DNA of 64,000 nt from Hydractinia symbiolongicarpus (taxonomy: Eukaryota; Cnidaria; Hydrozoa; Anthoathecata; Hydractiniidae): NCBI RefSeq assembly GCF_029227915.1, contig NC_079882.1, forward strand, positions 4,898,001 to 4,962,000. Direction: 5' to 3'. A program made the translations under genes and the position numbers. The notes under the pieces were generated by a model. That model saw only the letters and a program-made list of their open reading frames with translations. It was not told the origin of the DNA and searched no databases. Below, one piece after another: positions 36,701 to 47,645 of this stretch (position 1 is its first letter; the number at the start of each line of letters is the position of its first letter).

Positions 36701-39700
36701 TTCTACTAGCTGTCTACTTGGCGGCGCACAAAGTAACATGTTTCCATTTTATCTTGTTTTATCCTTAGTTTGAAAAGACCTAGATTTATGAGACTTCTAC
36801 ATGGGCTGCATCTTAGAAAAAACTTTTTTTCACTACCCTACTGGTATGCTCATTGTTATATTAGTTAATTGTTTCAAGATATGTTTAAGAATATTCTCCA
36901 TGATAATAAAAAGAAGTTTCACAACCCTAACAATAAATTTTTGAAAGGATGTACGGTTTGTTAATATCAATACTATCGCTTTCTTTTCCAAAATTTGTTT
37001 TAGCTTGATTTTTCCCTTCTTTTAAAATTTTAATCGCAAATGTTCTGATTCTGTTAAAGAGTATATTTGGTATTGCATAACTTGAATGTAAGTGATGCGG
37101 TCAAAAGCATTTAAAAACATGATAATATCATGAAAAATGTTGTCAGTTGTAAGATTAAGGATGTCCTCAAAATTCAATATCTTTCAAACACATCTGCCGA
37201 CAGCACGAATTTTCTGAGTAATTAGTGAAATATCTATAAAAAAAATAACATTTGATTTGACTGACCTGTCTACACAATAGTTGAAGCACAAATTACTACT
37301 ATGTAGAACGGAATATAAGTGTTGGTTAAAGTCTTGTACACATTTCTTTGCACATACGGCCCTAAATATAAGGTAATCTTCTAATAGGCAGTGGTGCCAC
37401 ATGTCGTACAGCGCTGGGCAAACGATATTCTTATTATCGGCTTTTTAACGTTGTGTTAATTGTTGTTGCTCTAGAGTAAAAGATTTAATTAAATAAATAT
37501 TCTAGTACAAGGTTATACATGTTGGTTGTTGGAAAATATATTGCTCGAAATGTAGCTGTTATTAATACAATATTCTATTCAGTGTAACACACGTGCTATC
37601 CAAATCACAAGAGGTTCACGTGGAATGTAACAAATCTACCTTCTGGACAGGGTCAGGTTTAGTGCGTATTTTTACATTGACATTGATTAAAGATTGTGTT
37701 TACGAATATGTAAACACAATCTAATAGTTTTTGATCATCAATGTAAAACATCCAGAATGTTCACTATGTTCAGAGCAATGGTATGTTATAAATTTAGCGA
37801 ATTTACAGACCAGTGGACTTCGACCAAAAGGACTGTCACATTTGCTAGTATTTCAGTATCGTTTGCCCCTTATTCAACCTTTCCTCAGATTAGCAAGGCA
37901 TTTGCTTTTTTGTATTATTTTTTTTACAGTGTATATTAATAAATTTTCGACTTTGAATATAATATTAGTAAAATCAAAACTTTCTTTTGATGACGAAGCA
38001 AGACAACACGATGGACTTTATTTGTAAAAAATACTACACTAAATAGCCTTGAGAAGGTAATTATTGCCTACTAGTCGTGATCCATGAAAAATCCACGCCC
38101 GTTCGTTTTATACTGCATTGCGTGCGTCTCGCTACTTGCGGTACCAATTTTCGTGACGGACAGACAGACGTATTTATATGCAATAATTTGGTAAGTTTCT
38201 ATGCAGAATTTGCGAAAAAAGAGCCAGGTCAAAAAAGTTTCTTTTACCAGAAAACTTGATTTAAAAAGAGGTAAATGCGAACGCATAATAAATCATGAAT
38301 ATAAAATTTTACAAGGCATTTTCTGTCATTTTAAGTTATATCTAAGCGTCATTATTTATTCAATTGATTAAAGATGTTCTTTGGTCCTCATTGTTCATAA
38401 GCACTCGTCAGCTTATTTTGTGGCATTTTTAAAAGATTGAAAAAATCATTTGCAAAACAAATAAATAGAAATAATGAATAAAATGGATCTCAGGGTGGTT
38501 CCAAAATTTTATATTCAGTAAAAAACATCTTCTGTGAACTTTACAGTCCGTAATTCTAAAGAACGCACAAAAGTAGATAACAAAAATGCATTCGTGAGGC
38601 GCAATCAGGTCTACCATATGCTTGTTTTTGGATTAAATTATATCTCTCACAGAAGATATCAACATGTACACATGATAAAAAGAGATTATAAGAATAAACA
38701 ACTGTGATTTTTTATGTCGCCGTGTGCAAAATATATATGCACTACTGTGACATTAATAAATATCAGTCTAAAAGAATTAATTTTTTATATTGAACAAATA
38801 TGTTGTATACATAAAGTCTTTTCCTTTTCGCGAAACTGTTGACAGAAAAAAAAGGTATAAATATACAGTAAACAATAACTAAGAACCGGTTACAGAATTT
38901 TGGGAAAAGGCTATTATCATCGGATGTCTTCATTTTTGTCTACTTTTATCAGCCATTTTCGGTTGGTTTATAATAATCGGGAGACCCAGGATGATTGTTC
39001 TTACCACTGGAAAATATGCTATTTCTTTTTGCTTACGTCTGTTCAACGTCGTCAGTAAAACCCGTTCTTTCTTTAAATGCTTCCAGTAAGTTTCCGACAA
39101 CTAGTTTAACTCGTCCAATGAAACTTAGACTCTTTTACAGAATTAATTTTTTCACGTTTGTGAACACTCTTGTAATCGATTTTATGGGCTCAAAATTATT
39201 TTTGCCCATAAAATTAGTGTGTGTTATGTGTTTATTGTTTGATATAATTTAGGGCTTAATTATGAGAAATTTGTTTGCATCTAAACATTAACAAGAAACT
39301 CAATTTTGATGCTCGAAGAAGAGTAAGCCTTCCTAATCTGATTCATGATCTAAATTTATTACTTAATAGAATCTCCAGTTAGAGATTTTATCTTTTATTT
39401 TTACAGCATAAAAATAACTTTAATGTTTGTCTGTCAGTATTAGAATCCTAAATATAAGTAAATATTTTGTTTTATATTACAAAAGATCTCAACATTCATT
39501 GCAATATTTTTAGAAGTCTTCTGTTCGACTGGAATGAAGATAACCTAATAATATATAATCATGAAGTAATTTGAGAGGATCTATAAATAATCTATCTCAA
39601 TAGTATAACACAGTTTTTTCCGTGTAGAAAATAAAGATAATATACATTTCGGCGCCATGTTTATATATAGTTACTTATGATAAACGCAAACTGATCAAAC

Positions 39701-42700
39701 TTAAAAGTGTATCAATATAAAAGAGAGGCGAACAAAAAATTATTTTGTGGCAGCCTGAAAATAAATTGTAAGCGAAAGAGAAAAAATTATAGATTTCTAA
39801 ATTCTAAAATCTACTAAGATAATAAGAACAAATAAATAACTATATTTCACAACTAAGGGTATATCTTCGTAACAACAATTTTACATAATCTTCTTGGCTG
39901 TGAAATAAGTAGGTTTTAGATGTGCTTATCAGTAAACATCAAAATTAAAATTTTTGACTTAAGATAGCTAAGAATATTAAGATAGCTAAGAATACCTTCT
40001 TTGAAGTTAAGGAATACTTGTCATGTCCAACAATAATATTTTTTTCGTGTTTTGAGTCTTTTTTGCACAAAATACTAAGAGCTTCGAACGATGAAGTTTG
40101 CTATGATGTGATGGCGCCAAATTTAACGAATATACAGACCGGAAACATTTAATAACAGGTGGAACGCGCATTGTGGAGGTTTTATCTTTATTTACAAATC
40201 CTTATTTTCCTTATTTTTTTACTTACAAATTTGTTCAGTAATTTCAGTAGTATAAAATAATAAAAATATGTTCATAACATGTTTGCTATTGTGATTTCAT
40301 TCTTTTCTTATTTAATTATTTTGTACGTATTGACCTGACCATCACAATAAGGAGAAAATACATTGATTTTTAATTTAACCACCCGTTAGGCAAATATAAA
40401 AAAAAACTAAATTATAAACATTTAAGCACTCTGCAAAGTTTTACTTGGAAATACTGTTTTTATGTGAAAATCATCAATTTATTTGTTATGATGGTTGCAA
40501 CATGTAAATTGATTTATTATGGTTATTATGGAGCAGACCAAGCTAGTCGGTCTGGTCTTTAAAATCAACACTGTGAACATGAATTTTAGTTCATCAGTGC
40601 ACAGTTCGCCTCTTCTTTACACAGTTTAAATGGAATATTTTATATTCGGTCAATCACAAATTTGTACAAAAAAACGAAAGATAAATGAACTTATTAACAT
40701 GCAATATAAATAAAAATGTGAAAATATCGACAAATTGAAAATCAAAATATCAAATACATTTTGCTGACTCATAGAGCACAAAGAAAAGAGGGAAAAATCT
40801 GATGGAGATTGAACATACAATCACAAAGAAAACTTTAGAGCGCAGTAACTTCACGTATAAGACTTTCTGTAATGTACTATGATGAGCTCTGTTTTAGGTC
40901 TTCGTAATAGAATCTAACAGACATTTTGAAACATAATACAACAACCATAAATTAGTACGTTCACAAATTATCGTGTTTGCACTGTGAAAAGTGGACCGAC
41001 GAACGAAAATATATTTTTCCTAGCCTCGAATTGAATGATTTAGATGTAAGATCTCTTTACCAAATTAATTTTAAGAATAGTAAAAAAAGTTCACTGTCTT
41101 CTTTATATTTTTTTTTATAGTTTTCCGGCTTATTTTTATTTTCTTAATGGGAATTAAATTTGTATTATTTTATGTAGGATGTTAGAGCATTTGCTTTCTT
41201 CCCGCCTGCTAATAAAAGGCAATAATGTTGAGACGAAATATGAAATGAAACAGAAGAATGGACGAAACACGAACGGAGCGGACTGTCAAAACAACGAAAA
41301 TAACCAGTTTGGCAAAACTGCCTGTTTCTGTAAATATGACTTACACGCATTTTACTCGCCCGTCATGGTCAAAGGTCTAATCGGGGTGAAGCATTCTCTG
41401 TTGGGAATGAAATACGTATGTGTTATGATAAATATTTATCTATGTATGTTTCACCTACTTACAGGGAAGTGTGTAACCGAACTCTTTGCAATTACAGAAG
41501 ACCCGTTTGTTTTTCTTAGAAAGAAGTGGGTACTTAGATTAGATTAAAAAATAATGCTCGCAATATGCGCATTAGCTATATAAGTAAGATGCTTTTGATG
41601 GCAATGTTAACAGTTCGGATGTACATGCGATGCAAAAGGACATGATACGACTAATGCGAAATATACTATGAAATGTTTTCAGCGTTCCATTTTAGGTCTA
41701 CCTTTCGGAGATCAGGTAACTATATCTACAGATGGTGAAGGACTCGGTTTGTTTATCTCTGTTTCATAGCTTAAGCACAAAATTATACAGGCAAAATTAG
41801 AAAATGATATAAACAAACATTTTGCCAAATGTGTTTATAAATGTCTACAATGTGCCTGCTGCCAATGGACAAATACAAAAAACACAAGAAGAAAAAAAGA
41901 AATATGTACCTTACTATTGCGTCCTATGATGCTTCGTGCGGTCCCAAAGATAGACTAATCCGCAAAAATTGGTACTTTGAATGGGTATCACAACGGTTCG
42001 TTAATTGTATCACTACACCAGTATAAGAACTTGGTTTGGGGTGTCTTCTCCGCCCTCAATTACAGAGTTCGTAACCGTGTGAGCATGTTCTAAACCAACT
42101 AACTTTGGAAGGAATGCCTGTAAAACACGGACCAGATTCGCTTTGATGGCTCTACAGTTTCGTCGATCAAGTATCATTATTTTGTTGACCATATTTTCAA
42201 AACAATCACTGTGTGTATATGTCACAATGAACTGTTGATATATAAGAGCTTGTTTTAGCCTGTATATATACTATATACCATATGTCATATATACACCATA
42301 TACTATATATAATTTAGACATCATATGTATCATTTACACATCATATATATGATCCATATATCATATACGTCATATTATGGTTATCATAAATGTTACTATA
42401 TAATCGTATATACGAGTCATTAAATATTGCCACATATGAGTAACCATACACTCCACACGTTACGCAATGGACTACCTTCGCCTATATCTGGTCATGGAAA
42501 TTGCGGTATTGATAGTTAATAAACATTGTATATATTTATATACAAAATGATTCAACAGTAAAGTAAGTACCGTCCTCGGTTAATAATATCAACAATTAAC
42601 GTCAATGTGGTTGAACCTTACTCTCATGATTTTATCGAATTCAAAACATTTTCTCCTGGCACAAGAATATAATTTTGCTGTGATGGTGCACTTGTTTTGT

Positions 42701-45700
42701 ATTTGCTTTATTTAGACTGAAGCATTTGTACCAAGAAGGTTTTGTAAGTCTGTACATCTAAAAAAGCAATTTTAAGGTCTAATGTCAGCATTGTTTCCAG
42801 GAACGCTACAGTTTTCATTCATTCAAACACAGATTTTTTGAAAGCTGTTTTACTGGATGTTTAAAATAAGCAAACTTATTTTAAGATTTAATGATCAAGA
42901 CTTTTTATCAGAAAGTATTCAGAATCTCTTGCTGTTTTTCCTGGACACAAATATAACCTCTTTTTATATCTAGTAAAACCTAATGAGAATTTTATTACTT
43001 AATTTTTTTATTTGAAACTTAAACCTAATCAACAGGCAACCTTACGGCAAAATGTTCACATCCTGTACAAGAGATATTGGTTTCGGTGTTTAACCGAGTT
43101 ACGACAGAAACTATAATTTCCGCTTGGCATTTCGATTGAGATTACGCAATTGGTATCTCACGCTATGGCCTAGATAAGCAGATTCTGTGCTTTCACACCT
43201 CTGTAGCCTAAATGGACGTTTTAAATGCATTACGACCACCTGTAGGACTCTCAGTGCCATCAGGAACTGAAGAGACAATCCTGTGCGTAGATAAAACCAT
43301 AATCATTAAAGAGATTTTCGAGTATTTAGAACAATGATTTTACTATGGAGCTATATTAAGATAAATACTACTAATATTAAGTACTATAAATATTTGTAAT
43401 AAATATTTTTTTATAAAGAAAAAAAATGTTATTTAACGCTAAGTCAAAGCTCATACACTTTGCAAAACAGTTGTTTCTGATGTGGTTTTCCCGTTACCCC
43501 TTGTAAATATAATACTCATGCACGAATTATAAGAAATTTGTAGGATAAAGGAAGAGAATGGTTGAGGAACTAACATCTCATAAAAGTACCACGCAATAAA
43601 TATGGTGCAGAAACAGGAAAAATAATTCCTAATCTTAACGAACAAATGATATGTATTATGACCACTAGGGAGAAAAAATAATGCATATAAAGCCGAAAAT
43701 GGAATGCCTAATAATGATAGCTCTAGCTAATTGAGTTGAAATATTAAAAATATAATTTATTGATATACAAAACTAGAAATATAAAGATATGGATGTGATC
43801 ATCCTCACAGCCAAAAGCTCATTTGTAAAAAAAATTGTTGTTTTTAATTATTTTTCATATCTGACATGAATGCTCTATATGTATCAACCTAGAGAGAGAT
43901 AAAGATACATTTACTTTCAACCGACAAGTTTGGACAAGCAACATTTTTGCTTTTGAACAAACTTGATATACTATTGCGGAAACACATTGATAAAAAAATT
44001 TTTGTGCGCATCACTATAGGCAGCGAGCATTGAATGGTGCTTCATAACAATCATATGTAAGCATGAACAACCATTATAGTGCTGCAGAAATGAAGGCAAC
44101 CTATTCTATCAGCTATCGTTTTTACGTTAACACTGTTTAGTGCTTACTGAAAACAAATTTCGTGTTGCGTTTATATAACAACAACGTGATTGAGAGGTTA
44201 AAATAATAACTCTAATCCAGCGCAAAAAGCTACATCTAAAAAGTTTGCTTATATAACAAATATGTTAAAATAGTCTGTAATTTCAGATGTTTTCACCTGT
44301 GCCAACGCATTCCATTCTTTTGTTACATTACTACCAGTGTAATACACAGAATACTAAGTGCAATATATAGAATATATATAGAATATCAAGTGTAATACAC
44401 AGAATACTAAGTGAAGTATATAGAATATCAAATGTAATACACAGAATATCAAATGTATTACACAGAATATCAAATGTATTACACTGAATATCAAATGTAA
44501 TACACTGAATATCAGATGTAATACACTGAATATCAGATGTAATACACTGAATATCACATGCAATACACTGAATATCAAATGTAATACACAGAATATCAAA
44601 TGTAATACACAGAATATCAGATGTAATACACTGAATATCAGATGTAATACACTGAATATCAGATGTAATACACTGAATATCACATGCAATACACTGAATA
44701 TCAAATGTAATACACAGAATATCAAATGTAATACACAGAATATCAGATGTAATACACTGAATATCAGATGTAATACACTGAATATCAGATGTAATACACT
44801 GAATATCAGATGTAATACACTGAATATCACATGCAATACACTGAATATCAAATGTAATACACAGAATATCAAATGTAATACACAGAATATCAGATGTAAT
44901 ACACTGAATATCAGATGTAATACACTGAATATCAGATGTAATACACTGAATATCAGATGTAATACACTGAATATCACATGCAATACACTGAATATCAACT
45001 GTAATACACTGGATATCAAATGTAATACACAAAATAGCAATCGTGTAATACACAGAATATCAAATTTGTTATTATTCTAAGCCATTCCATATTGTTGTAT
45101 CGTGAATAATATTGTTAATTCTTGCATCTCTTCTGTTTGCTGCCAGGGAGCATGTCACGATATACAAAGTAGCATTATTTAATTTCATCAAAGTGACCCT
45201 TTCTTTAAAAAGGCAGTTAAGGTTTAGAAAGAATTTAAATAGTTTCTTTGTAACTGCGCTTCATTTTCAAACGTTTTTTTTCTGCAACATTTAAAATAAT
45301 TAAGATTAAACATTTGTTACTTTTAATTCTTCAAAAGTTATAATTTTCCTCCGATTGGCTAAAACACCGTACAAAAAGCTTGTCTTTTAATGCTTTCCTG
45401 AAAGCGAGAACTTTTCAGAAAATTCATTCCAAATTAAAACTTTATGAAACAAACATAAATATTCACGGTTTAATTATTCTTTTGTTCGCCTAAATTCATT
45501 AAATTATCATGCATTCTCCATATCGCTGTTTCATATTATTGAAAATATTACTTCGTTCGGTTTGTCTGTTCAGTATTCATATTATTGTTGAGGGTTTATT
45601 ATTTCTTAAACATAAAAGTTTAGTAGGCGACGTTTCAGGACATTTTCTCCCATCATCGGTCGAAGTAAAATATACATCTCTAAACCAAGAGACAAAATAA

Positions 45701-46416
45701 ACCTAGAAAAACAAAGTAATATTTTTTGTGATGCAGTATATTTTGGTGAAACAAAAAAGAAAAAGCAGCGAATTCAAATACATGCGCGCAGTGAAGAAAA
45801 ACGAAATCGCGGACCACAGCTCGAGCAAAAGGGGTTCGTATCGCCGTCCCTGGGTCAGAAAAGATACAAGATGCCCTGGGGACGAGGTTGGTCCTAAGTG
45901 TTACTCGGATAAATAGAGAATCTAGAACAACGGCTAGGAAGATAGTAGAAACCACCAATAAGTCTAAAACGTGACAAATACATAAACAGCATCTTGCATC
46001 AACATTCTCAGGTTGGTTGACAGTCCTACAGAAGTAGTTATTTCCATCTAGGTCCGGAAAATTCCTGATTGGTTAATTGCTTTAAATTTTGATTCTTTGC
46101 AATTATATAAATAGATGTTCAACATAATTTAATGTGCCCCATGATGGGAGAAGGATTTCCTGCAATGTCGCCTACTACACTATTATGTTCAAGAAATAAT
46201 AAACCCTCAACAATAGAAAGAAAATCATCACACCAAAATCAAATCAAGAAACTTGGTGCGAATGATCAACATATGAAAAACTTATTATAAAAAGGTTTGG
46301 ATAAGAAATAAGTTGTACGTTCTACAAGTTTGTAAATACGAGGGAGCATACCTTCCTTGGTCAGGTCGAATAATTTCTGGCTTACTATATTCTGGAGACT
46401 TTTCTAAGCAGCTACA
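30715..46416 (-). CDS. Unidentified multi-exon gene, six internal exons (partial)
   Basis: Six minus-strand open segments bounded by AG and GT join in consistent phase. They are 46,352-46,416; 42,019-42,208; 39,037-39,131; 37,266-37,361; 33,475-33,560; and 30,715-30,804. Together they give about 206 codons without a stop. Features include a basic helical stretch (CRAIKANLVRVLQAFLPKL) in exon 2, LVVGNLLEAFKERTGF in exon 3, and a cysteine-bearing exon 4 (C-x3-C, later C-x3-C). Exon 5 contains VEGLEYFKIQECPTMLG. Exons 2-5 look strongly coding. Exon 6 has a weaker acceptor and the exon 2 donor (GTGTAG) is poor. Both ends of the gene are missing. I do not recognise the protein. Its introns hold a peptide gene, a dead peptide copy, both minisatellites and a fold-back element. 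Confidence 0.5.
31285..31790. repeat. Duplicated blocks shared with 8.3 and 10.3 kb
   Basis: 31,285-31,510 corresponds to 8320-8540, and 31,560-31,790 to 10,255-10,495, in the same order and orientation. The intervening 1.7 kb is absent. This suggests an older duplication trimmed by deletion. Confidence 0.45.
31830..33372. repeat. 29-bp minisatellite with a ~722-bp higher-order unit
   Basis: About 53 tandem copies of a 29-base unit whose core is taatacacatacactattaa preceded by ctaatacac. Variants (aagc, aaac, aagg, aaag, actataaa, aatatac, and units with an extra acatac) occur in an ordered series. The series starting at the ctaacacac variant at 31,868 repeats from 32,590, so about 722 bases (25 units) were duplicated as a block. 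The second block lacks one aacc-type unit. It lies in an intron of the unidentified gene. Confidence 0.95.
33711..33764 (+). repeat. (CAA)n microsatellite
   Basis: About 17 uninterrupted CAA units. They produce poly-Gln and poly-Thr open frames that have no other coding evidence. Confidence 0.95.
33765..35914. other. Intronic sequence, no exon seen; possible SINE near 35 kb
   Basis: The stretch 34,920-35,060 has words resembling an RNA polymerase III A box (tatactcgcctcg) and B box (gtgggtttaagtc) about 50 bases apart, as in tRNA-derived SINEs. A small hairpin, gcacttca/tgaagtgc, lies at 33,982-34,029. No coding region is evident. Confidence 0.3.
35915..36166 (-). CDS. Small secreted six-cysteine peptide (gene C)
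   Basis: An 83-residue precursor. A signal peptide covers about 1-26 (cleavage near CFGA), followed by a basic mature peptide with cysteines at 36, 40, 47, 60, 67 and 71, spacing 3-6-12-6-3. It is near-identical in its core to gene A (shared RICxRGKM-x-CIRTCRFKN and ILSTK tail) and lies in the inverted duplicate of gene A's locus. It is nested in the same orientation within an intron of the unidentified minus-strand gene (between exons at 37.3 and 33.5 kb). It has its own CCAAT/E-box/TATA promoter, so independent transcription is likely. Function unknown. Confidence 0.8.
   Translation of the reverse strand: MAKKMVYVLFSAFLVSVIIHSTNCFGAPFNTQHRSCLNRCAQNFAQCYSAAVSFMEYRICFRGKMLCIRTCRFKNILSTKTVN
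36222..36259 (-). promoter_or_regulatory. CCAAT / CACGTG / TATA promoter of peptide gene C
   Basis: Read on the minus strand: CCAAT at 36,259-36,255, CACGTG at 36,254-36,249 and TATATAAA at 36,229-36,222, about 63 bp before the ATG. Spacing and sequence match the gene A promoter. Confidence 0.65.
37400..39036. other. Intronic, no exon seen
   Basis: Open frames of 60-98 codons (for example 37,731-38,027, plus) have no recognised domain or good splice context. Confidence 0.35.
39715..40635. repeat. Segmental duplication, second copy (pairs with 8.8-9.5 kb)
   Basis: This aligns colinearly with 8755-9545 across about 800 bases with indels. It includes a ggtctggtct-type small palindrome near 40,535-40,560 that is also present at about 9435-9460. 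It is non-coding and lies in an intron of the unidentified gene. Confidence 0.65.
40636..42018. other. Intronic, no supported exon
   Basis: The longest open frame is 122 codons at 41,179-41,547 on the plus strand. It has no recognised domain and I do not call it. Confidence 0.3.
42240..42420. repeat. Palindromic (catata)-rich low-complexity tract
   Basis: About 180 bases are made of catata, tatatac and tcatat words with many self-complementary pairings. This is typical of unstable AT microsatellite DNA. Confidence 0.7.
42421..43914. other. Intronic, no supported exon
   Basis: AT-rich. An exon-like stretch on the minus strand near 43,240-43,290 has usable splice signals but its phase does not fit the neighbouring exons. 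Confidence 0.3.
43915..44200 (-). pseudogene. Dead six-cysteine peptide copy with relic promoter
   Basis: The minus strand aligns with gene C from its promoter (tatataaacgcaaca at about 44,165-44,180 and a decayed CAATCACGT) through the coding region to the CIRTC-equivalent. Shared words include gcaccattcaat, tgtttccgcaa and aaaaatgttg. A TAG follows the first cysteine codon and there are several indels, so no peptide can be made. It is closer to gene C than to gene B. It sits in an intron of the unidentified gene. Confidence 0.75.
44337..45063. repeat. 21-bp minisatellite with 6-7-unit higher-order periodicity
   Basis: About 34 copies of a 21-base unit (gaatatcagatgtaatacac plus t). The cacatgc variant starts at 44,555, 44,681, 44,828 and 44,975, that is 126, 147 and 147 bases apart. 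This shows blocks of six or seven units being duplicated. Because 21 is a multiple of three, the minus strand has two long stop-free frames (240 and 228 codons) that are artefacts. Confidence 0.95.
45535..46225. mobile_element. Fold-back / MITE-type element
   Basis: Arms of about 80 bases at 45,575-45,660 and 46,138-46,222 are inverted repeats of each other. Shared words include gttgagggtttattatttct, agtaggcgac and tctcccatcat. About 480 bases lie between them and no transposase is present. The left flank extends to about 45,535 with similarity to 26,925-27,000. A second inverted pair, cctggggacgag near 45,873-45,890 and its complement near 46,480-46,497, overlaps it. This suggests nested or overlapping insertions. 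Confidence 0.55.
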
Positions 46417-46497
46417 CTGTGTGGTAAACAGTTAAGTACACAGTCAAAGAAATTTCCTTATTATAATATTTTGCACTTTCCCAACTCGTCCCCAGGG

Positions 46498-47467
46498 CAT
46501 TTCGACATTCTATCATTCAAAGCCACCTACTTCTCATACAAACATTTGCCATTATCTGATAAAATCGATATATTTCATTTTTTTTTCGAAGTAAGATAGA
46601 CAACGTATACAAAAACTTTTAATTTACTATATGTACATATGTATACCGACACCAACCTGATGTTTGCTATGTACACAGTGATAAAGTGACAGTACACAAA
46701 TCATTAAGCTCCCAAAGAAGTAAAAAAACATAAAAAGGTGAATAGTAAAAAATAAGAAAAAGAACCTAAGATGTTGTACTCATGTATGGATAAGCATAGG
46801 CAAATTTATGGTGTGACTTGCTGGGGAAAAGACTAGTGAGACACTCTTGCAGGTGCATATAAAAATATGTGCACAATCAAACAACTTCTCCAAAAATTGC
46901 TTTCGTGTCTAATTATGTAAATATATATCTATTAAATAAAAATAAAATAAAAATAAAAAAATTCATTTCGTAAATCGATTTAAATGCTACGGGAGAGATT
47001 TAAAAGCGATAAAAAAAGAAATCACACACATTCATTCTCTTCAGCTAAATAATCCACGAAACAAGATATCGTTTACCAAAGTTCATACAAAGATATATTG
47101 TCACAACCAAAGGTTCGTTTATACCACAGTGTTAAGCAACAGTTGCCAAGCAACAACACAAGAGATATTCCACCACAAATACTGACTTAATGGGAACCGA
47201 CCTGAACGTCAATAATAAGCAGACACACCCATTTTATATGTTGATTGTTTAACATATACATTGACAAAACACGTTTGAAAAACCCCATAAAACTTGAATT
47301 TGATTTGATTTGAGAATCACGTATTGTTTCTATGTAGTTGCAAATAAGAGCAATCATTCACAATTAAATTAGCGAGTGTCACGTTAAATAAACTTTTTCA
47401 CAATAAATAAATTCAACTGGACACAAAATATTCCGTTAATTACAACAAACTTGTAAAAAAAATCTGT
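46498..47467. other. Between the Raf 3' end and the unidentified gene's first seen exon
   Basis: AT-rich. It may hold the 5' end of the unidentified gene, but I find no exon that fits. Confidence 0.35.
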
Positions 47468-47473
47468 TTTATT
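47468..47473 (-). terminator. Polyadenylation signal for raf
   Basis: AATAAA on the minus strand about 175 bases after the Raf stop codon at 47,646-47,648. Confidence 0.5.
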
Positions 47474-47645
47474 TGTTCTTGGATTAATCGTCAAGACACA
47501 TTGCAAGATGTTGCCACTTCGCACACACCTGATAGGATGTTTGTCACATTTTCTGGGCCACACTATCTATAGTCTGAATACACCTGATAAACAGGGCGGA
47601 TACAATGATTTTCTCACTCTGCAAAAACGTTTACGATTTGTTTAT

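Noticed and set aside
41179-41547. 122-codon plus-strand open frame
   Set aside because: No homology is recognised and there is no promoter or splice context. It lies antisense within an intron of the unidentified gene.
43240-43290. Exon-like minus-strand stretch
   Set aside because: Usable splice sites exist, but its phase cannot join the flanking exons of the unidentified gene.
44331-45053. Two minus-strand open frames of 240 and 228 codons
   Set aside because: They are a by-product of a 21-base tandem repeat, whose length is a multiple of three. The peptides are pure heptad repeats with no domain.
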